This document shows positions 27,499 to 36,092 of a stretch of DNA of 46,186 nucleotides, one piece after another; within the stretch, counting starts at the first letter, position 1, and each line of letters opens with the position of its first letter. Made by a program: the position numbers and the translations under genes. The stretch comes from Pandoraea sp. (GTDB taxonomy: Bacteria > Pseudomonadota > Gammaproteobacteria > Burkholderiales > Burkholderiaceae). Below the pieces are notes generated by a model that was not told where the DNA came from, did not search any database, and was given only the letters and a program-made list of their open reading frames with translations. Location: the NCBI GenBank assembly GCA_031291335.1, contig JARLJF010000140.1:1-46186 (forward strand). The letters are read 5' to 3'.

Positions 27499-28239
27499 GT
27501 GAAGTTTGCAGTTCTAACGTCAGACATCGGGCTCTACGACGCGATCAGTCAACGTCTCAGCGCCGATGGCGACTGTCAGCGTTTCGACGACGCCGCCCAG
27601 TACCTCGTCGCCGCCTCGCGCGTGCCCTACGCTGCGGTGCTCGTCGACGCCGCGCTTGGCCCCCTCGACTTGCAGGGCGTGCTTGCCCGGCGACGCGGCA
27701 CGCGAAGCGCCGGCGCGCTTGTCATCGGCTTCGGCACACCATCCTGGATGCTCGACCTCTCGTTTCGCACCGGCTGCGACGACGTGCTGCCGTTTCCGGT
27801 CGACGTCGCCGAGCTTCAGACGCGTCTGGCGCTCACGCTGCACCGGCGCGCCTCGGCCAATGCAGCCCGTGGCGACGAAATCCTCGAAGTTGGCGCCTAC
27901 GTGCTCGACCGAGGCCGTGACACCGTGGCGGTGAATGGCATCGACGTGGAGCTGACCGCACGGGAGTTCGCGCTGGCATGGATGATGTTCTCGGCCCCTG
28001 ACGTGCGGGTGAGCCGTGCCCGCATTGCGTCGTCGATCTGGCGCAGCGACGAGACGGCCGCCGCGCGCAGCATCGAACAACACGTCTATCTGTTGCGAAA
28101 TCGCCTCGGTCTGCGCGGCGAGCACGGCCTCGTGCTGCGCGCCGTGTACGGCGGCGGGTATTGCCTCGGCGCGCGTCCTCGTCGCCTCTCGCGAGCGGCC
28201 CCGCGCGCGCAGGCCTTGCCTGACGTACCGCGTGATTGA
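27499..28239 (+). CDS. OmpR-type response regulator with a degenerate receiver
   Basis: The C-terminal half (about residues 140-235) is a winged-helix DNA-binding domain with LTAREFALAWMMF and ends in VYGGGYCL, as in OmpR/PhoB proteins. The N-terminal half has receiver character but is atypical. The acidic pocket is only SD, a candidate phospho-Asp is in VLVDAAL, and the usual Lys of the KPF motif reads PFP. The frame opens at 27367, but the GTG at 27499 has AGGAG six bases upstream and gives the normal start KFAVLTSD. No histidine kinase is adjacent, so it may act without phosphorylation. It precedes an exported cupin by 96 bp. Confidence 0.82.
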   Translation: MKFAVLTSDIGLYDAISQRLSADGDCQRFDDAAQYLVAASRVPYAAVLVDAALGPLDLQGVLARRRGTRSAGALVIGFGTPSWMLDLSFRTGCDDVLPFPVDVAELQTRLALTLHRRASANAARGDEILEVGAYVLDRGRDTVAVNGIDVELTAREFALAWMMFSAPDVRVSRARIASSIWRSDETAAARSIEQHVYLLRNRLGLRGEHGLVLRAVYGGGYCLGARPRRLSRAAPRAQALPDVPRD

Positions 28240-28335
28240 TAAGCTCTCGGCCGGCCAACGACCGGACGCTACCAAGGCACGAAGCCAAGAGGCGTCCAGC
28301 CGTCTTCCGGCATACAACAAGAGAGAGACAACAAC

Positions 28336-28848
28336 ATGCTGCAACGCAGGACCCACCGTACGGCACGCACCGCCGCTACCGCCCTGAGAGCGCTGAAGGC
28401 GCTGAAGGCGCTGACGACGCTGATAGCGCTCGCCCTGTGCGTCACCGGTGCGAGTGCCGAGACACTCCACCCCATCAAGGCGTCCAGACAGGAACTGGCC
28501 GGACCGGTGTTCGATCGCGCCGACGCCGTGCACGAGAACGAAGACGGTAACGATACGGTCGACGTCAACACGTTCACCTCGGGCGACAAAGCCTTTCAGA
28601 CCGGCGTATTCAAGTCCGGCCCCGTGCGCGAGGAGATTCGTTCGGCGCCCGGCTATCCGTACACCGAATTGCTCGTATTCCTGAGCGGCGGGGCAAAGTT
28701 CACCTCGAGCGACGGCAATGTCGTCGAAGCCGGCCCGGGCGAAGCGGTCACGTTGCCGAAAGGCTGGACGGGGGTCTTCGAGTCGACCGGCTACACCAAG
28801 CTTTACGCCGTCTACGACCCCGAAGCGCCCGCGCACATCGGGCAGTAA
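28336..28848 (+). CDS. Exported cupin-domain protein
   Basis: 170 residues with a signal peptide (hydrophobic run ALTTLIALALCVTGASA, cleavage near residue 37). A single cupin_3/DUF861-like barrel follows, containing GYPYTELLVFLSGGAKFTS and PGEAVTLPKGWTGVFES. Cupins of this kind usually sit in the cytoplasm, so the export signal is notable. The function is unknown. It is transcribed with or just after the atypical response regulator and ends before a strong bidirectional hairpin. Confidence 0.8.
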   Translation: MLQRRTHRTARTAATALRALKALKALTTLIALALCVTGASAETLHPIKASRQELAGPVFDRADAVHENEDGNDTVDVNTFTSGDKAFQTGVFKSGPVREEIRSAPGYPYTELLVFLSGGAKFTSSDGNVVEAGPGEAVTLPKGWTGVFESTGYTKLYAVYDPEAPAHIGQ

Positions 28849-28880
28849 GCGACAGCAGACGGCCAATTCGCCGTCACAAA

Positions 28881-28909
28881 GACAACGGCCCGTCATGCGG
28901 GCCGTTGTC
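28881..28909. terminator. Bidirectional terminator between cupin and P450 genes
   Basis: A perfect 12-bp inverted repeat, GACAACGGCCCG and CGGGCCGTTGTC, with a five-base loop lies between two convergent genes. It is followed by TTT on the plus strand, with AAA before the left arm for the minus strand. Confidence 0.85.
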
Positions 28910-28932
28910 GTTTATCCGGTATCAACGCGGCA

Positions 28933-30132
28933 TCAATACGTCGCCATGAGCGACGCCACCCCACGCAGGCTGTGACGACGGTGCCAACGCAGCGCATCGA
29001 GCCCGGCGATCTGCAACTGCGGAAAGCTCCTCAGCAACGTGTCGAGCGCGATTTGCAGGGTTGCCGTGGCAAGACGCGCGCCGAGGCAATGGTGAATGCC
29101 GGCGCTGAACGAAATCAGACGACCGTGATTGTCGCGTCCGATATCGAAGCGATCCGGATTCTCGAAGCGCGCCGGATCGCGGTTGGCCGCACCTAGCAAC
29201 ATGAACACCGTCGTGCCCGTCTCGATGGCAACGTCCCCCACTCGTACCGGCGCGAGCGCCGTACGCGCCACCATCTGCACCGAACTGTCGAAACGCATGG
29301 CTTCAACGACAGCGGCCTGCGTGAGCGACGGATCGTGGCGCAGACGCTGCCACTGCACCGGGTCGCGATACAGGTGAATCAGTGCATTGCCCAGCATGTT
29401 CGACGTCGTCTCGTGCCCCGCCACGAACAGCAGCAACATGTTGGCGACGATCTCCTCGTCGGTCAGGCCGCCCTCGCCGCTCGTGGCCAGCACCAGCGCG
29501 GAAAGCAAATCCTCCCCCGGCTGACGACGTCGCACGCGCAACAAACGCTCGAAATACGATTCGAGCGTCAGCGCGCCCTTGTTCGCGTCGGCAAGCCCGG
29601 CTTCGTCGAGCGGTGCCAGATCGAACGCCCGCACCAGCGCAGCGGCACTTTGTCCGAGCACGTGCCCGTCTTCGAGCGGCACGTCGAGCATGCGGCAGAT
29701 GATGCGCAACGGCAGCGGGAAGCAATACGCCTGCATCAGATCGACCGGCCCGGTGGCCGGCATCGCTTCCACGAGGCGGGCGGCCTGCTCGTGCATGACC
29801 GACGAGAGATCTTCCACGCGACGCGCGTTGAATGCATGCATCAGCAAGGTGCGCAGCCGCGTGTGCTCCGGCGGGTTCGCCATCAGGAACATGCGACTGA
29901 TCGCCCGAAAGACCGGTTGTTCGCCCGCGAGCGGGCCGTAGCGCGCGATGACGCTCGGCATATACGCCTTGCCCATACGGCGGTCGTGCAGCAACGCTTC
30001 GATCAGATCGTAGCGGCCCGTCATCATCAACGAAGGGCCGATCGACACTAGGTCGCCTGCCTGGCGCAGACGTTCGTAGACAGGATAAGGATCGTCGAAG
30101 AAAGCGGGGGTCGAAAAATCAGCGAGATTCAT
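28933..30132 (-). CDS. Cytochrome P450 (bacterial class I type)
   Basis: A 399-residue soluble P450. The I-helix oxygen-binding motif is AGHETT (~245), the ExxR is in EAMRFDS (~285) and the heme-binding loop is FSAGIHHCLGARLA with the Cys ligand (~348). The ATG at 30132 begins inside the last codons of the anti-sigma gene (14-base overlap), so the P450 is coupled to the sigma/anti-sigma pair. No ferredoxin or ferredoxin reductase gene is nearby, so redox partners must come from elsewhere. The substrate is unknown. Confidence 0.95.
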   Translation of the reverse strand: MNLADFSTPAFFDDPYPVYERLRQAGDLVSIGPSLMMTGRYDLIEALLHDRRMGKAYMPSVIARYGPLAGEQPVFRAISRMFLMANPPEHTRLRTLLMHAFNARRVEDLSSVMHEQAARLVEAMPATGPVDLMQAYCFPLPLRIICRMLDVPLEDGHVLGQSAAALVRAFDLAPLDEAGLADANKGALTLESYFERLLRVRRRQPGEDLLSALVLATSGEGGLTDEEIVANMLLLFVAGHETTSNMLGNALIHLYRDPVQWQRLRHDPSLTQAAVVEAMRFDSSVQMVARTALAPVRVGDVAIETGTTVFMLLGAANRDPARFENPDRFDIGRDNHGRLISFSAGIHHCLGARLATATLQIALDTLLRSFPQLQIAGLDALRWHRRHSLRGVASLMATY

Positions 30133-31213
30133 AAGCTTCAAAAAAGGGGGACTCGACGGCCACATCGGTGGCCGTCAGCGGCTTGCCATCGGCACGGCGG
30201 GCCGGCGGCGTGTCACCGCCGTCGTAGAGCACCGGCACGACCATGTTGGCCAGCGCGCGCGCAATCGGCAGCAGGTCAGCCGACCCGGAGGGCGCGACCA
30301 TCGCAAACATTTGTCCGTCGCGGCGCCACGTCACCGTCTCCATGGGAGGAATCGTCTGCGCCGACGGGCCGTGATCGAGGCGTGTGTCCTTGACCACGTA
30401 GAGACTGACCGGCGGTCCCTCACGCGGCAAATAGGCCATCTGCACCACGGCGCGGCCGTCGAATTGCAGGCGCTGTACGCGCTTGAACTCCATGCCGGCA
30501 CCCCGCAGATCGGGAACGACGATGGGAATATCGTCGCGACGCCGGATGGCGCGCACGGTCGCGATGACTTCGGCCGGCTCATCGTCCAACGGATCGAGCG
30601 TTGCACGGGCATACAGGGTTTGATACGACACGAACGCCCGCACCCAAGGCTCGTACGAGCCATGCCACGCATTGCGCCCTTCCGGTGGCGACGCAGAAAC
30701 GGCATCGACGTCGGGATTGCCTGCCGCGGCCAGGATATCCATGGCGGGCATCGGCGTTGGCGCGGGATCTTCCGTCAGAAAGCGCGCGCCGGCACAGGCG
30801 AGGAGTACGGCAAATGCCGTCGCCCCCGCGGAAAAACCACCGATCTTCCACCACACGGCGGCGCGCTCACGATCCGCTCGGGTACGGTAGCCCTCCACGC
30901 CAGTACGACAAAGCCGCGCGCGACGACGCGCGCGCTTGAAGCGCGCATCGTTCGCACTGGCTACGTGAGACGGCACCTCCGGCGTCGCGCGGCCGCGCAC
31001 CAGCGTGCGCACGGTTGCCATCAGCGTGGAAGGGATCGGGGGAGCGACCAGTTTGTCGAATGCCTGCCGGTAAGGCATGTCGGACGCGCGCAATGCGGCA
31101 AGACGCGCCGCCAGCTCGGGCGAGCGCAACAGGGCCGCCTCGACTTTCGCGCGAGCGTCGCCGCTCAGGCTGCCATCCACGTAGGACAGGAGGGTCTGGT
31201 CGTTGATCACCAT
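30119..31213 (-). CDS. Transmembrane anti-sigma factor
   Basis: 364 residues. The N-terminus, LLSYVDGSLSGDARAKVEAAL, is the short helical domain of RsiW/ChrR-like anti-sigma factors, without a visible HxxxCxxC zinc motif. One membrane helix, GFSAGATAFAVLLACAGARF (~125-145), separates it from a periplasmic part of about 215 residues of unknown fold. It follows the ECF sigma gene by 29 bp, the normal arrangement, and overlaps the P450 gene. Expected role: hold the sigma factor at the membrane until an envelope signal arrives. Confidence 0.82.
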   Translation of the reverse strand: MVINDQTLLSYVDGSLSGDARAKVEAALLRSPELAARLAALRASDMPYRQAFDKLVAPPIPSTLMATVRTLVRGRATPEVPSHVASANDARFKRARRRARLCRTGVEGYRTRADRERAAVWWKIGGFSAGATAFAVLLACAGARFLTEDPAPTPMPAMDILAAAGNPDVDAVSASPPEGRNAWHGSYEPWVRAFVSYQTLYARATLDPLDDEPAEVIATVRAIRRRDDIPIVVPDLRGAGMEFKRVQRLQFDGRAVVQMAYLPREGPPVSLYVVKDTRLDHGPSAQTIPPMETVTWRRDGQMFAMVAPSGSADLLPIARALANMVVPVLYDGGDTPPARRADGKPLTATDVAVESPFFEAYESR

Positions 31214-31242
31214 TCGGTCGAGTTACGTCGGATCACGTTGAA

Positions 31243-31800
31243 TCACGTGGAGGTCTCCCCTAGCCCCGTGCTGCTTCGCCTGCGCGGCGCCACGTCGAAC
31301 TGTGCGCCAAGGCGCTGACGCGCGGCGGAAAGGCGCCCCATGACCGTGGCGATGGGGACATCGAGAATCTGTGCGGCTTCGCGGTAACTGAAACCTTCGA
31401 CGGCCACCAGCAGCAACGCCACGCGTTGCGGTGCCGGCAAGCGCTCGACGGCGTCGACGATCTGACGGTGCCCGACATGCTCGTCAGGCAATCCCGACAC
31501 GCAGTCGGCAATATTCTCAAGGAGTGCATCGTCCCAGGCGACACCCCCGCGATTGCGCACATTGCGCGCGCGCAGTTCGTTCAACCACAGGGAATGCACG
31601 ATGGCATAGAGCCAGTTCAGCGGCGCGCTGTCGGGCCGCAACTGAGCATCTGCACGCTCGAGCGCACGCACGCAGGCGCGCTGCACGAGGTCTTCGGCGT
31701 CATGCCGGTCGCCGGTCAGTCGCAGCGCGAACGTCCACAGCTTCGGCAGCATGGGGAGCAGCAAACGCGCAAACCCCGGATCGTGCTCGAACTGCATCAT
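31243..31800 (-). CDS. ECF sigma factor (P450 operon)
   Basis: A 185-residue ECF sigma factor. Region 2 contains LTGDRHDAEDLVQRACVRALE. Region 4 contains LPAPQRVALLLVAVEGFSYREAAQILDVPIATVMGRL. I start at the ATG at 31800; an in-frame GTG six bases earlier is possible. It heads an operon with its anti-sigma factor and a P450. A GGAATA element upstream (31880-31875, minus strand) resembles the -35 elements near the second sigma gene in this window and may mark self-activation. Confidence 0.92.
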   Translation of the reverse strand: MMQFEHDPGFARLLLPMLPKLWTFALRLTGDRHDAEDLVQRACVRALERADAQLRPDSAPLNWLYAIVHSLWLNELRARNVRNRGGVAWDDALLENIADCVSGLPDEHVGHRQIVDAVERLPAPQRVALLLVAVEGFSYREAAQILDVPIATVMGRLSAARQRLGAQFDVAPRRRSSTGLGETST

Positions 31801-32100
31801 GTTCACTCGCCACAGCGGCCACAGGCCTAACGAACCGCATTATTCAGGCGTCGGCGTATTGAAAGAATAGAAAATATTCCAAATTCGCCTCAATACCAGC
31901 CGCAATAACGCTCATCCACGTGCAGATCGCCGGACCATACCGCCAAACCACTGCTCGACGTAGTGCCGACGGGATGCCGTGACAGTACATCCCGTCGCCA
32001 TTTCGCGACACAACCTCAAGCCGTCAGACGCCAATTCCCAGCACTAAGTGCTCTGGCAGCGGCGAAAACGGGCGTTGAACGCGGCGGTCTTTCACATCAC
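31801..32100. other. 300-bp intergenic region between the sigma gene and the carbamoylase
   Basis: No gene is visible. The part near the sigma gene has an AT-rich stretch (31858-31890) with a possible ECF -35 GGAATA on the minus strand. A perfect 9-bp inverted repeat, GACGGGATG and CATCCCGTC (31968-31996, 11-base loop), without a U-run, lies downstream of the carbamoylase and may end that transcript. Confidence 0.5.
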
Positions 32101-33411
32101 TCAAGCGAGCGATGCGCTGTGCGTCAGTACATCGTCCAGTTCACGAATCGTCTCGTACAGCACGCGGGTGCCGTCAAGCAGTTGCGACGGTTCGATCCAT
32201 TCTTCCGGACAATGGCTGCGCCCGTTCAGGCAAGGGATGAAGATCATGCCGATGGGACCCGTCGGCGCCATGTAGACGGCATCGTGCCCTGCCCCGCTCG
32301 GCAGGCGCATCGACGCGTAGCCAAGCCGGTGCGATGCGCGCTCGACGGCGTCCATCACGACAGCCGTGCAGTCCGTCGGCAGTGCGCGACTCAATGGCGT
32401 GCTCGTGCAGCGCACGCGTAGCGCGGCAAGATCCGCCTCGACGCTCGCCAGCACTTGCTCCGGAAACTGTGCCAGCACGTCGTCGCTATCGCTGCGCACC
32501 TCCAGCACCATCTCGACACTGCCGGGGACGGCATTGGGGACGTTAGGCGTCATGGCGATACGACCGATGGTCGCTACGACGTAGTGCGGATTGCCGCTCG
32601 CGTCGCTGGCCAGCCGATGCGCGGTGTCGATGATGCGGGCCGCCCCCACGAGGGCATCGCACCGAATATCCATCGGCGTCGTGCCCGCGTGATCAGGCCG
32701 TCCGTGCACCGTCAACTGCACACGGCGAATACCGACGATGTTCGTCACCACGCCAATCGGCAGCGCGCGCGTTTCGAGCACCGGCCCTTGTTCGATATGC
32801 AGTTCGACGAACGCGGCCGTCTCGCCTGCCCGCCGCAACGGCGCAGTCAGTTGCGCCGGATCGCCGCCAATGCGACGGATGCCCTCGGCCAGGGTCTCGC
32901 CTTCCGGATTACGCGCGGTGAGCATTTCGGCAGATAGCACACCGGACATGGATCGGCTTCCCACGCAGGAAATACCATAGTCGCTGGGCTCTTCCGAGAG
33001 AAAGTCGATTACTTCGAACGGGTGTTCCAGCACCACGCCATGCTCGTGCAAGGTATGCGCCACCTCGATACCCGCGAGCACACCGATGATGCCGTCGAAA
33101 CGGCCGCCGCCCACGACGGTGTCGCAATGCGAGCCGGTGACGAGCGGCGCGCGCGCGGCATCACGCCCCGCCATTCGCCCGATCAGATTGCCGCCCGCGT
33201 CCTGATGCACCTGAAGTCCGGCCGCTTCCATCTCGGCGCGTAGCCACGCGCGGGCCTCGACAAACAAGGGCGAGAAAGCGCGCCGCGTCCACGGCACGTC
33301 TGGCCGGGTGAGCTTCGCGAGCGTTTCCACGCGCGACCAGAGCCGCTCGGCATTGAGCGGGGGGACGTTCGCGACGACACCCGCCGTCGCTTGTTGTATT
33401 GCGTTCGACAT
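32101..33411 (-). CDS. M20-family N-carbamoyl-L-amino-acid hydrolase
   Basis: A 436-residue di-metal amidohydrolase of the HyuC/allantoate amidohydrolase branch. GSHCDTVVGGGRFDG (metal His and Asp), EEPSDYG (acidic residues), HIEQGPVLE (metal His region), the dimerisation loop with GRPDHAGTTPM, and SGAGHDAVYMA plus the C-terminal His in GRSHCPEEW are all present. The ATG at 33411 has GGGAG seven bases upstream. It follows the hydantoinase-like gene by 17 bp. Together the pair would open a hydantoin ring and split the N-carbamoyl product to an amino acid, CO2 and ammonia. In this neighbourhood the best guess for the substrate is N-carbamoyl-L-glutamate. Confidence 0.9.
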   Translation of the reverse strand: MSNAIQQATAGVVANVPPLNAERLWSRVETLAKLTRPDVPWTRRAFSPLFVEARAWLRAEMEAAGLQVHQDAGGNLIGRMAGRDAARAPLVTGSHCDTVVGGGRFDGIIGVLAGIEVAHTLHEHGVVLEHPFEVIDFLSEEPSDYGISCVGSRSMSGVLSAEMLTARNPEGETLAEGIRRIGGDPAQLTAPLRRAGETAAFVELHIEQGPVLETRALPIGVVTNIVGIRRVQLTVHGRPDHAGTTPMDIRCDALVGAARIIDTAHRLASDASGNPHYVVATIGRIAMTPNVPNAVPGSVEMVLEVRSDSDDVLAQFPEQVLASVEADLAALRVRCTSTPLSRALPTDCTAVVMDAVERASHRLGYASMRLPSGAGHDAVYMAPTGPIGMIFIPCLNGRSHCPEEWIEPSQLLDGTRVLYETIRELDDVLTHSASLA

Positions 33412-33428
33412 CGTTGACTCCCGCGCGA

Positions 33429-34784
33429 TCAAACCTTGCGCGGACGCAGGAAGCGCCCGTCGCCCTTCTGATTGACGATGCCGGCACCGTCATACACCTG
33501 CTGCCCGCGACACCAGGTCCCCGCGACGCGCACCGTGAACTCGCGATCCTCGAACGAACTCCAGTGCACCGCCGACAGGCTTGTCGACGGGTCATACGCA
33601 TAACGCTCGGGACGCAGCAGCACGACATCGGCGTCGGCGCCCACGTCGAGCGAACCCTTGCGATCATCGAGCAGAAAGTGCTGCGCCGGGTTACGGCACA
33701 GTTGCTTGACCACCATCGTGGGCGAGATGCCATGCGCTTCGCATCCGGTCCAGAACGCGGGCAACAATGTCTCGAGCCCCGGGCCGCCGGACGCATTGCG
33801 AAACACGTTCGGATTGCTCTTGCGCTCCAGCCCCCAGCTCACGTGATCGGAAGACACGAAGGTGCAGTCGCCCGCAGCGATATGCGTCCACAGCAGATCG
33901 ACTTCGGCCTTCGGGCGAATCGGCGGGTAGTGTTTGGTCTTCGCGCCGAAGCGGCGGGTGTGCTCTTCGTGATTGAGCATCAGATACTGCACACACGTCT
34001 CGATGCTGGCCCGATGCCCCGCGCGCCGGTACATGTTGCAGATCTCGAAGCCGCGCGACGTCGACACGTGTACCGCGTGGGCACGCGCCCCCGTTTGCGC
34101 ACCGATCTCGTAAATGAGCGCGGTGGCGAGGTTTTCGATGAGCGGCGGATGCGCGCGCAGGAAGGCGTCCCAGCCCGTGTCGTCCGCTTCGATCAGGCGG
34201 GCGATGTTCTTGCGCGTGAGGTCCTGCATCTGGTTGTGCACGCCGCACACAATCCCCGACGGGGCGATACGCCGGAACGCCTCGTACAGCATGTCCTCTT
34301 CGACGCGCGGGAAACGCCCGGGGGTGGCTTCGAACGTCGAGAACTTGAACGCACACACGCCGCCGTCGATCAGGCCGGCGGCAGCGTCGAGGCCATGCGT
34401 CTCGTTGAGCGTGCCGAACAGCGCCACATCGACGTGGCAGTCGCGCTCGACCTCGGCGATCTTGGCATCGAGCCGAGCGCGCGACGCCACCGGCTCCGGG
34501 TCGTCGTAGGGCATATCGACCATGACCGTCACGCCGCCGGCAGCCGCCGCTCGCGAAGCCCAGCCCAGCCCTTCCTGATCGCGTTGACTGCCCGAATGCA
34601 CCTGCCCGTCGACCACGCCCGGGATGATCCATTGCCCGCGTGCGTCGATCCGTTCCTTCGACGATGGCGCCTCGCCCTGGCCGCGTGCCGCGATCTTGCC
34701 GTCGCGCACTGCAAGCCATCCATCCATCACGATCGCGTCGGCATCGACCACGTTGCCACGCATCACCCAATCAAAATCGCTCAT
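33429..34784 (-). CDS. Hydantoinase/dihydroorotase-like cyclic amidohydrolase with altered metal motif
   Basis: A 451-residue protein of the D-hydantoinase/allantoinase superfamily. The ring-opening metal site is recognisable: the carboxylated Lys is in CAFKFSTF, His in GVHNQMQ and AVHVSTS, and the catalytic Asp in SSDHVSW. However, the first HxH motif after the N-terminal beta domain reads VDGQVHSG, with Gln in place of the first His. The ATG at 34784 gives the usual N-terminus MSDFDWVMRGNVVD; the frame upstream crosses the regulatory region. It is the first gene of a two-gene unit with the carbamoylase and is divergent from the LysR gene. The inferred substrate is a substituted hydantoin such as hydantoin-5-propionate. 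Confidence 0.85.
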   Translation of the reverse strand: MSDFDWVMRGNVVDADAIVMDGWLAVRDGKIAARGQGEAPSSKERIDARGQWIIPGVVDGQVHSGSQRDQEGLGWASRAAAAGGVTVMVDMPYDDPEPVASRARLDAKIAEVERDCHVDVALFGTLNETHGLDAAAGLIDGGVCAFKFSTFEATPGRFPRVEEDMLYEAFRRIAPSGIVCGVHNQMQDLTRKNIARLIEADDTGWDAFLRAHPPLIENLATALIYEIGAQTGARAHAVHVSTSRGFEICNMYRRAGHRASIETCVQYLMLNHEEHTRRFGAKTKHYPPIRPKAEVDLLWTHIAAGDCTFVSSDHVSWGLERKSNPNVFRNASGGPGLETLLPAFWTGCEAHGISPTMVVKQLCRNPAQHFLLDDRKGSLDVGADADVVLLRPERYAYDPSTSLSAVHWSSFEDREFTVRVAGTWCRGQQVYDGAGIVNQKGDGRFLRPRKV

Positions 34785-34851
34785 CGTTATTCCGGCGGGT
34801 TGAAAAGTTATGCGCCAGTGTAATGAGTGGTCTGGCAAAACGTCTTATGCT

Positions 34852-34882
34852 TAAATATGCGCAACGATTAACACGAAGTTAA
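34852..34882 (-). promoter_or_regulatory. LysR box plus promoter for the hydantoinase unit
   Basis: The palindrome TTAAC-ACGAA-GTTAA (34868-34882) contains a T-N11-A LysR motif (34869-34881). Read on the minus strand its TTAACT serves as a -35, followed by a 17-base spacer and CATATT as -10. The dyad is also 16 bp before the ATG of the LysR gene, so binding would affect both directions. Two other copies occur before the DUF917 and transporter genes. Confidence 0.72.
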
Positions 34883-34897
34883 GGGTTTGCAGCCGGT

Positions 34898-35842
34898 ATG
34901 AAACTCAACCTACGCCAGATCGAGGTCTTCCGGGCCATCATGCTGAGCGGATCGATCAGCGGCGCGTCGAAACTCCTGTTCGTCTCCCAGCCTGCCGTGA
35001 GCCGCCTGATTGCCTACACGGAACAGCGGCTCGGGTTCGCGCTGTTCGAGCGCGTCAAGGGACGGCTCTACCCGACGCCCGAAGCCCGCCGCCTCTTCAT
35101 CGAAGTGACCACGCTCTACCAGAGCGTGCAACGCGTGAACGAGGTCGCCGAGAATCTGGCCGAGAACCGCGATGGGCAACTGCGCCTGTCGTGCAGCCCC
35201 AGCCTCGGGCAATCGCTCATGCCGCGCGCCATCGCCGCCTTCCGCCGTCGCTATCCGGAGGTGCGCGTGGTATTGCAGACCTTGATTCCGAGCGTGATGC
35301 TGCAATCGCTGCTCAGCCAGCAGGTCGAAATCGGCGTGGCCTATATGCCGATCGATCACCCGAGTCTGGCGACGATGCCGCTTTACGAGAACCGGATTGT
35401 GGCGGCCGTGCCGTCCACGCATCCGCTGAGCACCAAGAGCAGCGTCACGATGGAGGAAATCGCGCGCGAACCGCTCATCGGCTATAGCCCCGACATTCCG
35501 TTCGGCATGCTCATCCGCAGCATGTTCGGTGGCCCCGAAGGCCAGCCCGAGCCGGTCGTGGAAGTGCAGCAGGCACACGTGGCCTGTGCGCTCGTGCAGG
35601 CCGCCGCTGGTGTCGCGCTGGTCGACGAAATCACCGTGAAGGGGCCGGTCTGGACGGACGTGGTCACGGTGCCGATCGTCGACACCGTGGAAGTGCCGGT
35701 CAACGTGTTCCATCTGCAGCTCGAACCGATGTCGCGTCTCGCGCAGGAGTTCATTCGCGTGCTGCGCGCCCTCGACGCCGGCTGGCGCCCGCGCAACGCA
35801 GGCGAAGCTGCCGAGAGCGACGATCCCGTCGACTTGAACTGA
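34898..35842 (+). CDS. LysR-family regulator of the (thio)hydantoin/urocanate regulon
   Basis: A 314-residue LysR protein. The helix-turn-helix lies in FRAIMLSGSISGASKLLFVS and QPAVSRLIAYTEQ, and a co-inducer domain follows (residues ~95-300). It lies between the divergent hydantoinase-carbamoylase pair and the DUF917-urocanate hydratase genes. Three matching T-N11-A boxes at the promoters of these units and of the MHS transporter make it the probable shared regulator. A box close to its own ATG suggests autoregulation. The inducer is likely a pathway intermediate. Confidence 0.93.
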   Translation: MKLNLRQIEVFRAIMLSGSISGASKLLFVSQPAVSRLIAYTEQRLGFALFERVKGRLYPTPEARRLFIEVTTLYQSVQRVNEVAENLAENRDGQLRLSCSPSLGQSLMPRAIAAFRRRYPEVRVVLQTLIPSVMLQSLLSQQVEIGVAYMPIDHPSLATMPLYENRIVAAVPSTHPLSTKSSVTMEEIAREPLIGYSPDIPFGMLIRSMFGGPEGQPEPVVEVQQAHVACALVQAAAGVALVDEITVKGPVWTDVVTVPIVDTVEVPVNVFHLQLEPMSRLAQEFIRVLRALDAGWRPRNAGEAAESDDPVDLN

Positions 35843-35947
35843 CATAACGTCACTCGCCCCCCCGCCCCCGGCGACGCTCGCCGGGCACTCCCCGCATCAC
35901 TCCGCCCGCCCCCGACGCTTGTACCACGCGGGTTTCCGCGTTTTCGC

Positions 35948-35965
35948 GCCGTCTCCGAAGACGGC
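35948..35965. terminator. Hairpin after the LysR gene
   Basis: GCCGTCT and AGACGGC pair perfectly across CCGA, about 105 bp beyond the LysR stop and just before the LysR box of the next operon. No U-run follows, so it is only terminator-like. Confidence 0.4.
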
Positions 35966-35973
35966 ACGCACCC

Positions 35974-36002
35974 TTAACCTGGCGTTATATGGTGCGTATA
36001 AA
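35974..36002 (+). promoter_or_regulatory. LysR box plus promoter for the DUF917 operon
   Basis: TAAC-CTGGC-GTTA (35975-35987) is a perfect T-N11-A dyad. TTAACC (35974-35979) is the -35 position, followed by exactly 17 bases and TATAAA (35997-36002) as -10. It has the same arrangement as the hydantoinase and transporter promoters. Confidence 0.78.
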
Positions 36003-36092
36003 TGATGCAACGACATTATTCACGAGCGTTCCCATAATCCTCTCGACACAACGCGCTTCAAGCGTTGCCAATGAACGAGGAGAGGTATTCGG

